NCBI GenBank assembly: GCA_017400415.1
Contig: JAFPTE010000008.1
Coordinates: forward strand, 1 to 9,288
DNA: 9,288 nucleotides
Reading direction: 5' to 3'
Source of the DNA: Oscillospiraceae bacterium
GTDB lineage: Bacteria > Bacillota > Clostridia > Oscillospirales > Oscillospiraceae
Shown here: in pieces, positions 1-6,180 of the stretch
Numbering within the stretch: position 1 is the stretch's first letter
How the letters are laid out: each line of letters starts with the position of its first letter
Notes under the pieces: model-generated
Told to the model about the DNA's origin: nothing
Databases searched by the model: none
The model's input: only the letters and a program-made list of their open reading frames with translations
Translations under genes and position numbers: made by a program

Positions 1-943
1 AGTCGATCTTGGAGAAGAGCTCCTTCTCGTCCTCGCGGGCGTCGAAGTACTCGACCATACCCTTCTGGCCGTCGTCGCGCTTGTTGGGGATGTAGAGAGG
101 AGCGGTGACGATGATCTTGTCATACTCCTCCACCTGGCCGTTGACAGTAACAAAGACCTTGCCGTCCTTGCGCTCCACCTTCTCGATCTTGGAGTTCAGG
201 CGGGCGGGGTTCTTCAGGTGCTCGTTCAGCTGCTCCCAGATGTACTGGGTGCCGTTCTTCCAGGTCCAGAGGTTGACCTTGACGAAGTTCATGGTGGTCT
301 GGAAGTCCAGATACTTCAGAACGTAGGCAGCGGGGATCTCGTCAAAGTAGCCGTAGCCGAAGGAGGTGTAGGGCCCGATCCACACGTCCTGGACCAGCTC
401 CACCCCGTTGATGCGGCAGAATTCCGCAAAGGGCAGGCACAGGTCCTTCAGGTTGGGGTTCTCACCGCTGACGGGCTCACGCTTGGCGTTCTCCTGGGAG
501 AAGCCCTCATAACGGCCCTGGGCAACGCCCCGGTGGCCGTTCACGTCGTAGCCCTTGTACTTGGTCTCAAGGAGCTCGCCGAACTTCTTGATCTGGTTCT
601 TCATTCTCAGAAGGCGGGGGATCTTGAGGATGTTCTTCTTGGGCTCGAAGGGCTCGATAACGTTGCCCTGGCCGTCCTTATAGTTGCGGTTCAGCTTGGG
701 TCCGTCATGGGTGATGCCGCAGAACTCCTCCACATCATGAACGGCGTAATAGGAGGGAACGCCCATGATGGCGCCCATCTCATAACGGCGGCCGTTGTAG
801 TGGGGAGACCAGCACTTGCCGCCCACTCTGTCAAGGCGCTCCAGGATGGTGTAGTTCTCATAGCCCTTCTTTTCCAGATACATACCTGCGGAAAGGCCGG
901 CAGGGCCGCCGCCGACGATGCAGATGCGTGTGGACTTGTCCAT
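1..943 (-). CDS. Polyunsaturated fatty acid isomerase-like FAD enzyme (PAI family), 3' end cut by window edge
   Basis: Probable FAD-dependent double-bond isomerase acting on free polyunsaturated fatty acids such as linoleate, in the amine-oxidase fold group. The gene runs off the left edge; 314 N-terminal residues are present. The start is ATG at 943-941, 7 nt after a GGGAGGAAA-type ribosome site at 960-951. The FAD dinucleotide-binding motif GGGPAG is at residues 11-16, followed by LERLDRVGGKC (34-44) and GRRYEMGAIMGVPSY (51-65). These blocks, and FGYGYFDEIPAAYVLKYLDF (195-214), match the Cutibacterium acnes PAI sequence as I remember it. Residues equivalent to PAI Arg88, Phe168 and Phe193 (substrate channel and active site) appear as R86, F195 and F220. 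Compared with PAI there are about 29 extra residues between roughly 90 and 166. The gene is divergent from the acyl-ligase operon. Family assignment is confident; the exact substrate and product isomer are not known, and other fatty acids or a related FAD oxidoreductase role are possible. Confidence 0.85.
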   Translation of the reverse strand, partial: MDKSTRICIVGGGPAGLSAGMYLEKKGYENYTILERLDRVGGKCWSPHYNGRRYEMGAIMGVPSYYAVHDVEEFCGITHDGPKLNRNYKDGQGNVIEPFEPKKNILKIPRLLRMKNQIKKFGELLETKYKGYDVNGHRGVAQGRYEGFSQENAKREPVSGENPNLKDLCLPFAEFCRINGVELVQDVWIGPYTSFGYGYFDEIPAAYVLKYLDFQTTMNFVKVNLWTWKNGTQYIWEQLNEHLKNPARLNSKIEKVERKDGKVFVTVNGQVEEYDKIIVTAPLYIPNKRDDGQKGMVEYFDAREDEKELFSKID

Positions 944-978
944 AACGTTTTTTCCTCCCGGATTTTAAAAAAATTAGG

Positions 979-998
979 TGGGGACTTTACTCTCCCCA
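979..998. repeat. Short inverted repeat at the isomerase promoter start region
   Basis: TGGGGA at 979-984 is mirrored by TCCCCA at 993-998, with an 8-nt loop. It overlaps the predicted transcription start of the isomerase gene and the edge of its -10 box. It could be an operator or chance; the arms are only 6 bp. Confidence 0.3.
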
Positions 999-1003
999 TT
1001 ATA
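998..1003 (-). promoter_or_regulatory. Candidate -10 box for the isomerase gene
   Basis: The minus strand reads TATAAT here, about 55 nt upstream of the isomerase start codon, inside an AT-rich stretch. I see no good -35 hexamer at 16-18 nt upstream, so the promoter may be weak or activator dependent. Transcription would start near 991. A 6-bp inverted repeat (979-984 and 993-998) touches its downstream edge. Confidence 0.5.
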
Positions 1004-1066
1004 CTCCATATTGTTAAAAAATGCACGAACTATTTTCACATTTTTAGGGCAAATTTACCGCTGTTA

Positions 1067-1096
1067 TTGATTTCGGCCGGCTGAATGTGCTATAAT
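1067..1096 (+). promoter_or_regulatory. Sigma-A type promoter of the acyl-ligase operon
   Basis: TTGATT (-35, 1067-1072) is followed after 18 nt by a perfect TATAAT (-10, 1091-1096). A TGC directly before the -10 makes it an extended -10 promoter. Transcription should start near 1103, giving a leader of about 23 nt before the ATG at 1126. No other good promoter is seen further down the operon, so this one probably drives all five genes. Confidence 0.75.
1072..1085. promoter_or_regulatory. Near-perfect palindrome in the promoter spacer, possible operator
   Basis: The 14 bases TTCGGCCGGCTGAA are a palindrome apart from one mismatched pair (1075 with 1082). The site lies between the -35 and -10 boxes of the ligase-operon promoter, where a bound repressor would block RNA polymerase. 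The regulator is not in this window. Confidence 0.35.
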
Positions 1097-1125
1097 GGGA
1101 TGAAAACGCTTATGGGAGGGTTTGC

Positions 1126-2481
1126 ATGACAAGGTACACCGGTTTTTCTCACCTTCTGGCCTCCCAGGCCGCAGCCCAGCCCCACGCCCCCGCCATCCTT
1201 TATGAAAAGGCCGGGGCAAAGTCCCTTATGACCCGGCGGGAGCTCCTCTTCGCCGCCCAGAAAAGGGCAGCGGAGCTCTGCGGCAAAAGGGCAATCTTCG
1301 TTTTGTGCGACGGGAGCCTTGAAAACGTTGTTACGGTTTTCGGCGCCGTGCTGGCAGGGGTACGGGTGATTCTGGCGGACGCCGGTGCCCAGGAGGACAC
1401 CCTCTGCGCCCTTCTGGAATACACCCGGGCAGACTGCCTTTACTGTGAGGATGAGGAGCTTGCCGAAATACTGACCCCCCATCTGGACCCCGGCGCACCG
1501 GGCGGGGCCGGCGAGCTTCTTTTCTTCACCTCCGGCACCACGGACCGGAACAAGGCCGTTGTGCTGACGGACGCCTCCCTCTGCGCCTCCGCCTGGAACG
1601 GCTCCGCCCTGCTGCCCCTGCAGCAGGAGGACACCCTGATGTGCATGCTGCCCCTTTGCCACGTTTTCGGCTTTGTGTGCTCCCTCCTGTGGCCCCTTGT
1701 CTGCGGCGCCGCCGTGGCCCTGGGCCGGGGGCCCCGGCACTACGGGGATGACTGCGCCTTCTTTGAGCCCACAGCGCTCTCCGCCGTGCCCCTGCTGGCG
1801 GGCTTCCTTATAAAGCACCGGTGCCTGAATCCGGCCCTGCGGCTGGTGCTCATCGGCGCCGGGGACTGCCCGCCTCAGCTCATCTCCGCTCTGGAGGCCC
1901 AGGGGATTTTCGTCAGCTTCGGCTACGGGCTCACGGAGACCTCCTCCGGCGTGGCCCTGAGCCTGGGAGAGGACAAATACGCCATGACGGTCTGTCCGGA
2001 GGCGGATATCACCCTTGCCCAGGACGGGGAGATTCTCATAAAGGCCCCCACCTGCATGATGCAGGGCTACTGGCAGCGGCCGGAGGACACGGCCGCCGCT
2101 GTCACCGAGGGCACCCTGCACACCGGGGACCTGGGGCGCTGGGACGAAAAGGGCCTTCTGCACATCACCGGCCGGAAAAAGGAGCTGCTGGTCCTGTCCG
2201 ACGGCACCAAGCTCTTCCTGCCGGAGTACGAGCCCCCCATCCGGGCGGCTCTGGGCACGGAGGAGGCCGCCGTCATTGTCCGGGACGGGGCTCCGGTGCT
2301 GGTTATAAAGGACTGCGGCAGGACAAAGGCCGAAATACTGGCCGCCCTGGGGCCCCTTATGGCCCGGGAGAGCCGGGCAAGACAGATTAAGGACGTAATC
2401 ACCGTGGCGGAGAATCTGCCCAGGACAGCCACGGGAAAAATACAGCGTTGGGCCATCCAACAGAAAGTGAGTGCGCTATGA
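1126..2481 (+). CDS. AMP-forming acyl ligase (acyl-CoA/acyl-ACP synthetase family)
   Basis: A 451-residue member of the ANL adenylating superfamily. It should activate a carboxylic acid with ATP to an acyl-AMP and pass it to a thiol, here probably the phosphopantetheine of the ACP encoded next. The N-terminal domain carries the phosphate-binding loop TSGTTDRNK (135-143), PLCHVFG (176-182, typical of fatty-acid ligases) and YGLTETSSG (267-275). Further on are HTGD (332-335) with the adenosine-binding Asp, the hinge GRKKE (349-353), and PRTATGK (432-438) with the catalytic Lys438. All core motifs are present, so it is probably active. It is shorter than usual acyl-CoA ligases (about 500-560 residues). 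The P-loop has Asp where Gly is usual and Asn where Pro is usual. The start is ATG 1126 with GGGAGGG at 1114-1120. It is the first gene of the operon and its stop overlaps the ACP start by 4 nt. A DltA-like amino-acid specificity cannot be excluded. Confidence 0.88.
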   Translation: MTRYTGFSHLLASQAAAQPHAPAILYEKAGAKSLMTRRELLFAAQKRAAELCGKRAIFVLCDGSLENVVTVFGAVLAGVRVILADAGAQEDTLCALLEYTRADCLYCEDEELAEILTPHLDPGAPGGAGELLFFTSGTTDRNKAVVLTDASLCASAWNGSALLPLQQEDTLMCMLPLCHVFGFVCSLLWPLVCGAAVALGRGPRHYGDDCAFFEPTALSAVPLLAGFLIKHRCLNPALRLVLIGAGDCPPQLISALEAQGIFVSFGYGLTETSSGVALSLGEDKYAMTVCPEADITLAQDGEILIKAPTCMMQGYWQRPEDTAAAVTEGTLHTGDLGRWDEKGLLHITGRKKELLVLSDGTKLFLPEYEPPIRAALGTEEAAVIVRDGAPVLVIKDCGRTKAEILAALGPLMARESRARQIKDVITVAENLPRTATGKIQRWAIQQKVSAL

Positions 2482-2726
2482 CAAGAGCCGAAATTCTGGA
2501 GACCACCCGCCAGGTAATCTATAACTCCGTGCCGGAGCTGGAGGGTACGGAGCTTAACGAGGACACCGTTATAAACACCGACGCCGCCATTGACTCCATG
2601 GGCTTCACCCTGGTGATCTGCCGGCTGGAGGCGAAGTTTGACATCCGGATCCCCAACCGCCAGTGGCAGCGTCTCCGGACCCTGGGAGACGTGGTGGACG
2701 CCATTGAGACCAGGCTGCCGAAATGA
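2478..2726 (+). CDS. Acyl carrier protein
   Basis: An 82-residue acyl or peptidyl carrier protein. Ser40 in the DSMG motif is the expected phosphopantetheine attachment site, and the acidic helical sequence around it (ELNEDTVINTDAAIDSMGF) is typical. The real start is taken as ATG 2478. It overlaps the ligase stop (ATGA at 2478-2481), giving the normal ACP length, whereas the in-frame ATG at 2448 would add 10 unrelated residues inside the ligase gene. No strong ribosome site precedes it, so translation is probably coupled to the ligase. A private ACP beside an adenylating ligase and a thioesterase suggests a pathway separate from the main fatty-acid synthase. The tail is more basic than usual (RIPNRQWQRLR), which may define partner specificity. 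Confidence 0.88.
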   Translation: MTRAEILETTRQVIYNSVPELEGTELNEDTVINTDAAIDSMGFTLVICRLEAKFDIRIPNRQWQRLRTLGDVVDAIETRLPK

Positions 2727-3442
2727 GCCCGGAGATATACGAAAAAAAGCTGGATATCCGCTCCAGTCAGGTGGATCCCATGCAGCGCCTGCGGCTCGGG
2801 AGCCTTTTCACCCTGCTGCAGGAGGCCTCCATCGACCACACGGAGGCCCTGGGCGCCGGACGGGACAAGACTCTGGACCGGGGGCTTCTCTGGGTGGTGG
2901 TCCAGCAGTACGCAAAAATCAGCCGCCTGCCCCTTTACGGGGAGAAATGCACCCTTCGCAGTTGGCCGGGAGAGATGCTGCACCTTTTCTTCCCCCGGTA
3001 CTACACCCTCACCGGCGAGGGCGGAGAGGAGCTGGCCGCCGCCTCCGCTCTCTGGGCCCTGATGGACCGGCAGGAGCGGCGGATAGTCTTCCCTGAGGAC
3101 TGCGGGGTCAGCGTGCCCGGCACCGACAGCTGCAGGGCCATACCCCTGCCCGTGCCGCCCAGGCTGCCGGGGCCCCAGGCGGAGAAGCGGGAGTTTACGG
3201 TGCCTTACAGCGCCCTGGACATAAACGGCCACGTGAACAACACCCGCTACCTGGACCTGTGGGAGGACTGCATGCCCGCCTCCCTGCGGGGCATGGAGCC
3301 CCGGGAGATTTCCGTTGAATACAGCGCCGAGGCCCGGGAGGGGGACTGCCTCTCCCTGGCTCTGGAGGAGAGGGCCGGCGTCTGGCTCTTTGCCGGCAGT
3401 CGGGAGGGCCGCCGGCTCTTCCGCATGTCCGTGGGCTTCTGA
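2723..3442 (+). CDS. Acyl-ACP thioesterase (FatA/FatB type, double hot-dog)
   Basis: A 239-residue cytoplasmic thioesterase expected to hydrolyse acyl-ACP and release a free acid. The first hot-dog half (about 5-130) has the family-like opening KKLDIRSSQVDPMQRLRLGS. The second half (about 155-239) contains DINGHVNNTRYLDLW (166-180). By alignment from memory with plant FatB, Asp166, Asn168, His170 and Glu203 match the catalytic Asp-Asn-His-Glu set, so it looks active. The length fits bacterial members. It starts with ATG 2723, which overlaps the ACP stop by 4 nt, so translational coupling is likely and the preceding ACP is the probable partner. Having ligase and thioesterase in one operon looks futile unless the chain is altered or moved while on the ACP, or this protein transfers the acyl group to another acceptor. 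Substrate length is unknown. Confidence 0.87.
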   Translation: MSPEIYEKKLDIRSSQVDPMQRLRLGSLFTLLQEASIDHTEALGAGRDKTLDRGLLWVVVQQYAKISRLPLYGEKCTLRSWPGEMLHLFFPRYYTLTGEGGEELAAASALWALMDRQERRIVFPEDCGVSVPGTDSCRAIPLPVPPRLPGPQAEKREFTVPYSALDINGHVNNTRYLDLWEDCMPASLRGMEPREISVEYSAEAREGDCLSLALEERAGVWLFAGSREGRRLFRMSVGF

Positions 3443-3443
3443 T

Positions 3444-4121
3444 ATGGTTTACAGCGGCGAGCTCACTGCCGACTGCGTAGGGTCGGCTATGGCGGAGCTG
3501 GTTACCTCCGCCCTTAAGGAGATACACGCCTCCTTCCGCCGGAGCCTTTACGGCCACGTCTCCCGGGCGGACTACGCCACGCCGGAGGCCCTTGCCCTGC
3601 TTCTTTCCGTGACGGACCCCATTCTGGCGGAATACAACGCCCCGGACTGCCTGGCGGCGGCCTTTCGGGAGGCAGTGGGCAGGAGTGTCAATCCGGACGC
3701 CCTGCTGGAGCCCTACCTGAGGGACAGCTTCGCCCTGGCCATCGGCACCGGGGGCTTCATGGCGGACCGCTACTGCTCCTATCCCGAATACTACGGCCGG
3801 AAGCCCGTGGGCGCCTGGTACCGGGGGAAGAAGCTGCCGAACCCTGCCGACCACCGGGAGCTGCTGATTCTGGGGGACTTCATGGCGCCCCCGGCCTTTC
3901 TGCAGGACGGGGTCATTCTGGGGGCCGGAGGCTCCTACAAGCTGCCGCCGGTGGGCGCAGCCTGGCTCCGGGACTTCTCCGCCTTCGTCCGGGAGGAGGT
4001 TTACGCCCCCTGCCGGGAATACAAGGCCCGGCTCCGCCAGCTGCTGGTCTCTCTGCCCGGGCCCGTTGAGCCGGGCCAGCGGTGGGAGAACCTGCCGGCC
4101 GACGCCTATTCCATATTCTGA
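3444..4121 (+). CDS. Unrecognised 225-aa protein in the acyl-ligase/CotH operon
   Basis: I do not recognise this family. The predicted product is 225 residues, soluble, with no signal peptide or membrane segment. The N-terminal half looks helical (residues 10-100, rich in Ala, Leu and Glu). It is followed by a Gly/Tyr/Pro-rich part with GTGGFMADRYCSYPEYYGRK (101-120) and a later GAGGSYKLPPVGAAW stretch (160-174). Cys111 and Cys190 are the notable cysteines outside the N-terminal Cys11 and Cys69. The start at ATG 3444 is one base after the thioesterase stop and has no clear ribosome site, so coupling is assumed; Met16 (ATG 3489) is an alternative. The reading frame is open further upstream, but that part overlaps the thioesterase gene and looks non-coding. 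Its position between the thioesterase and the CotH-like gene suggests a role in acyl transfer or substrate handling, but no function can be claimed. It lacks recognisable phosphopantetheinyl-transferase motifs. Confidence 0.75.
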   Translation: MVYSGELTADCVGSAMAELVTSALKEIHASFRRSLYGHVSRADYATPEALALLLSVTDPILAEYNAPDCLAAAFREAVGRSVNPDALLEPYLRDSFALAIGTGGFMADRYCSYPEYYGRKPVGAWYRGKKLPNPADHRELLILGDFMAPPAFLQDGVILGAGGSYKLPPVGAAWLRDFSAFVREEVYAPCREYKARLRQLLVSLPGPVEPGQRWENLPADAYSIF

Positions 4122-4133
4122 ACGGAGGACACC

Positions 4134-5984
4134 TTGAACGCAAAAAGGCTCCTGCCGCCCCTTCTGGCGGCACTCATAATACTCACACTCATAACACCCT
4201 CCGCCCTGGCGGAGGGCGGTGTTCTATACCCGGAGACCGTCTTCTCCACGGACCGGGTCCACGTTCTGGACCTGACTGTGGACAAGGCCGCCTGGCGGCT
4301 CATGACCGAGAAGGCCACGGAGGAGATATACGTCCCCTGCGACGTGAGCTATGACGGCTATACGGTCAAAAAGGCCGCCATCCGGCCCAAGGGCAACTCC
4401 TCCCTGAACGCCGCCCTGCTGGCGGGGACGGACCGGTTCTCCTTCAAAATCGAATTCGACCACTATGAGAAATCCGCCTCCCTGCTGGGGCTGGATAAGC
4501 TCTGCCTGAATAACCTGGGCCAGGACAAGACCTGTCTGAAGGACTATATGGCCTACACCATGATGCGCCGGGCGGGAGTTCCGGCGCCCCTGTGCGCCTT
4601 CGTGAAGGTCCGGCTGAACGGGGAGGACTTCGGTCTCTGCCTGGCGGTGGAGGCCGTGGAGGACAGCTTCGCCCTGCGGAACTACGGCCCGGACCACGGC
4701 AACCTTTACAAGCCGGACTCCTTCTCCATGGAGGCGGTTTTCAGCTACGCCGCCGGGAAGTTTTCCCAGGGGCAGACCGCCGCAGAGGACATGTGGGGCA
4801 AGATGGAGGCAGTCATAACCCCCGCCAGAACCCCCGGGGACCGGGCGGACTACGTGCTCCACGCTCTGGCCGCCGTGCTCTACGACGCCGCCGGGGACCT
4901 GACCGTCTCCGCCGGGGCCTACGCCGGGGAGGACCCGGCCGCCTACGCCCCCATCTTTGACAAGGCCGTGTTCCCCCTGACCCGTGCCCAGGAGAGCTCC
5001 TACATCTCCGCCGTCCGGGAGCTGAACACCGGGGACCCCTTCAGGGCCGCAGATGCGGAGAGGGTCCTCAGCTACCTGGCGGTGCTGGGCTTCACGGACA
5101 ACTTTGACAGCCTGCTGACCCCCATCGTCCACAACTTCTATTTTTACGAAAAGGACTGCCGCCTCTCCTTCGTGCCCTGGGACTTTGACCTGGCCTTCGG
5201 GGGCTTCACCTTTGAGGCCTTTCTGGACGACGTCTCCACGGAGGGCATGAGCCTGGACCCGGTGCCGGAGGACGATATCGGCATGGATCTGAACGCCTCC
5301 AAGGTGAACTACCCCATCTACGAGCCCTGCTACGGGGTCTCCATTGAGGAGCGGCCCCTCTTCGGCCGACTCCTGGCCACGGAGGAGGGCATGGCCCTCT
5401 ATAAGCGGCTCTACGGGGAATTCATAACCGGCTTTTTCGACTCCGGTGACTTTGAACGGGTCTTCGACGGGGCCCGGGAGCTCATCGCCCCCTATGTAGC
5501 GGAGGGCCTGGCCCTCCACAGCACCGCCGAATTTGACCGGGCGGCGGATAATCTGCGGTCCTACTGCCTGCTGCGGGCGGAGAGCGTCCGGCGGCAGCTG
5601 GCGGGGACCCTGCCCGGCACCATAAGGGGCCAGAGCGAGGACTGGGAAAACTTAGTGGACTGCGGGGACCTGGACCTGGCCTCCACCTCCGATATAAGCG
5701 CCGTCTTCGGCCAGATTGAGCCGGAGGACGTGGAGCGGCTGCTGCGGCTCATTTCCGGCAAGGCGGAGGGGGTCCTGACCTTCACGGACATGACCGACGC
5801 CGCCGGCCGCATCATCGAAAACCCCCGGGATATGCTTTCCGCCCTGCCGGACATTCTGGGCACCCCCTTCGTCCGGGCCTGGCTGGGCCGCCTCCGGGTC
5901 CGTGCCGCCCCCTACCTCCAGACCCTGCTGGCCATAGGTGTGCTTGCAGTGCTCCTGCTGGTGCTGAAAAGGAAGAGGAAATAG
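4134..5984 (+). CDS. Membrane-anchored CotH-family (spore-coat kinase-like) protein
   Basis: A 616-residue protein of the CotH family, whose studied members are atypical protein kinases that phosphorylate spore-coat or secreted proteins. The start is TTG 4134, preceded by GGAGG at 4124-4128. No in-frame ATG lies before residue 57, and the TTG start restores a signal peptide (residues 1-26, ending ALA). Family blocks are RPKGNSS (84-90), RFSFKIEFD (101-109, Lys105 a candidate ATP-binding residue), KLCLNNLGQDKTCLKDYMAY (122-141) and LNGEDFGLCLAVEAVEDSF (161-179). Further on are HNFYFYEKD (333-341) and FVPWDFDLAFGG (346-357) with the acidic pair Asp350/Asp352 expected to bind metal. A transmembrane helix near 596-610 ends in KRKRK, so the catalytic domain should face outside and be tethered at its C-terminus. 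This differs from soluble Bacillus CotH. As the last gene of the operon it may act on a surface or exported partner. Kinase activity and target are inferred. Confidence 0.85.
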   Translation: MNAKRLLPPLLAALIILTLITPSALAEGGVLYPETVFSTDRVHVLDLTVDKAAWRLMTEKATEEIYVPCDVSYDGYTVKKAAIRPKGNSSLNAALLAGTDRFSFKIEFDHYEKSASLLGLDKLCLNNLGQDKTCLKDYMAYTMMRRAGVPAPLCAFVKVRLNGEDFGLCLAVEAVEDSFALRNYGPDHGNLYKPDSFSMEAVFSYAAGKFSQGQTAAEDMWGKMEAVITPARTPGDRADYVLHALAAVLYDAAGDLTVSAGAYAGEDPAAYAPIFDKAVFPLTRAQESSYISAVRELNTGDPFRAADAERVLSYLAVLGFTDNFDSLLTPIVHNFYFYEKDCRLSFVPWDFDLAFGGFTFEAFLDDVSTEGMSLDPVPEDDIGMDLNASKVNYPIYEPCYGVSIEERPLFGRLLATEEGMALYKRLYGEFITGFFDSGDFERVFDGARELIAPYVAEGLALHSTAEFDRAADNLRSYCLLRAESVRRQLAGTLPGTIRGQSEDWENLVDCGDLDLASTSDISAVFGQIEPEDVERLLRLISGKAEGVLTFTDMTDAAGRIIENPRDMLSALPDILGTPFVRAWLGRLRVRAAPYLQTLLAIGVLAVLLLVLKRKRK

Positions 5985-5994
5985 ACCCGCAAAA

Positions 5995-6062
5995 CTCTTC
6001 CCCTTGGAGGGCGGGCAATCCCTCAGTCGCCTGCGGCGACAGCTTCCGCACACAAGGGAGCC
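5995..6062. repeat. Structured intergenic element, repeat-like
   Basis: Right after the CotH gene, CCCTTG (6001-6006) and CAAGGG (6053-6058) form outer arms. They enclose a tight hairpin GTCGCC-TGC-GGCGAC (6026-6040). The pattern (outer CCCTTG arms, CCTCAGTCGCC-type hairpin, AAGGGAGCC end) resembles dispersed intergenic repeats I remember from gut Clostridia genomes, but only one copy lies in this window. It has no coding capacity that I can support. Confidence 0.45.
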
Positions 6063-6073
6063 TTATTCTATCC

Positions 6074-6104
6074 GTTTTTGCGGCAGCTTTGCCGCCGCAA
6101 AAAC
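6074..6104. repeat. 11-bp perfect hairpin in the convergent intergenic region
   Basis: GTTTTTGCGGC (6074-6084) and GCCGCAAAAAC (6094-6104) pair perfectly across a 9-nt loop. The runs of T and A sit within the stem, not after it, so it is not a classic terminator on either strand, though it may help stop transcription coming out of the CotH operon. It sits next to the repeat-like element and may belong to it. Confidence 0.6.
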
Positions 6105-6111
6105 ACCACCA

Positions 6112-6127
6112 GGCGAGCAAGGCGAGC
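6112..6127. repeat. Tandem 7-bp direct repeat
   Basis: GGCGAGC occurs at 6112-6118 and again at 6121-6127, separated by AA, directly before a nested inverted repeat. Possibly part of the same compound element; short enough to be chance. Confidence 0.35.
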
Positions 6128-6128
6128 C

Positions 6129-6179
6129 CTCGCTCCGACCAAAGCCGGCGGCCCCTTGCCGGCTGCGATGGAGAGCGAG
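6129..6179. repeat. Nested inverted repeats
   Basis: Outer arms CTCGCTC (6129-6135) and GAGCGAG (6173-6179) enclose a second pair, AGCCGGC (6143-6149) and GCCGGCT (6158-6164). The inner loop is 8 nt and the two stems are separated by an internal loop of 7 and 8 nt. All pairs match exactly. The function is not known. It lies just beyond the ribosomal-operon terminators and may be a mobile or palindromic extragenic element. Confidence 0.5.
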
Positions 6180-6180
6180 T

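Noticed and set aside
218..1084. Open frame of 288 codons on the plus strand opposite the isomerase
   Set aside because: Shadow of the isomerase gene; it also runs into the AT-rich promoter region without a ribosome site.
1090..2460. Long open frame of 456 codons on the minus strand opposite the acyl ligase
   Set aside because: It is a shadow of GC-rich codon use: Pro/Gly/Gln-rich with no domain, while the plus frame carries all ligase motifs.
2448..2477. Earlier ATG giving a 92-residue ACP
   Set aside because: It would overlap the ligase C-terminus by 34 nt and add residues unlike any ACP; the ATGA overlap at 2478 matches the next junction in the operon.
4224..5519. Open frame of 431 codons on the minus strand opposite the CotH gene
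   Set aside because: Low-complexity Gly/Val/Gln composition, no family resemblance, and fully covered by a well-supported CotH frame.
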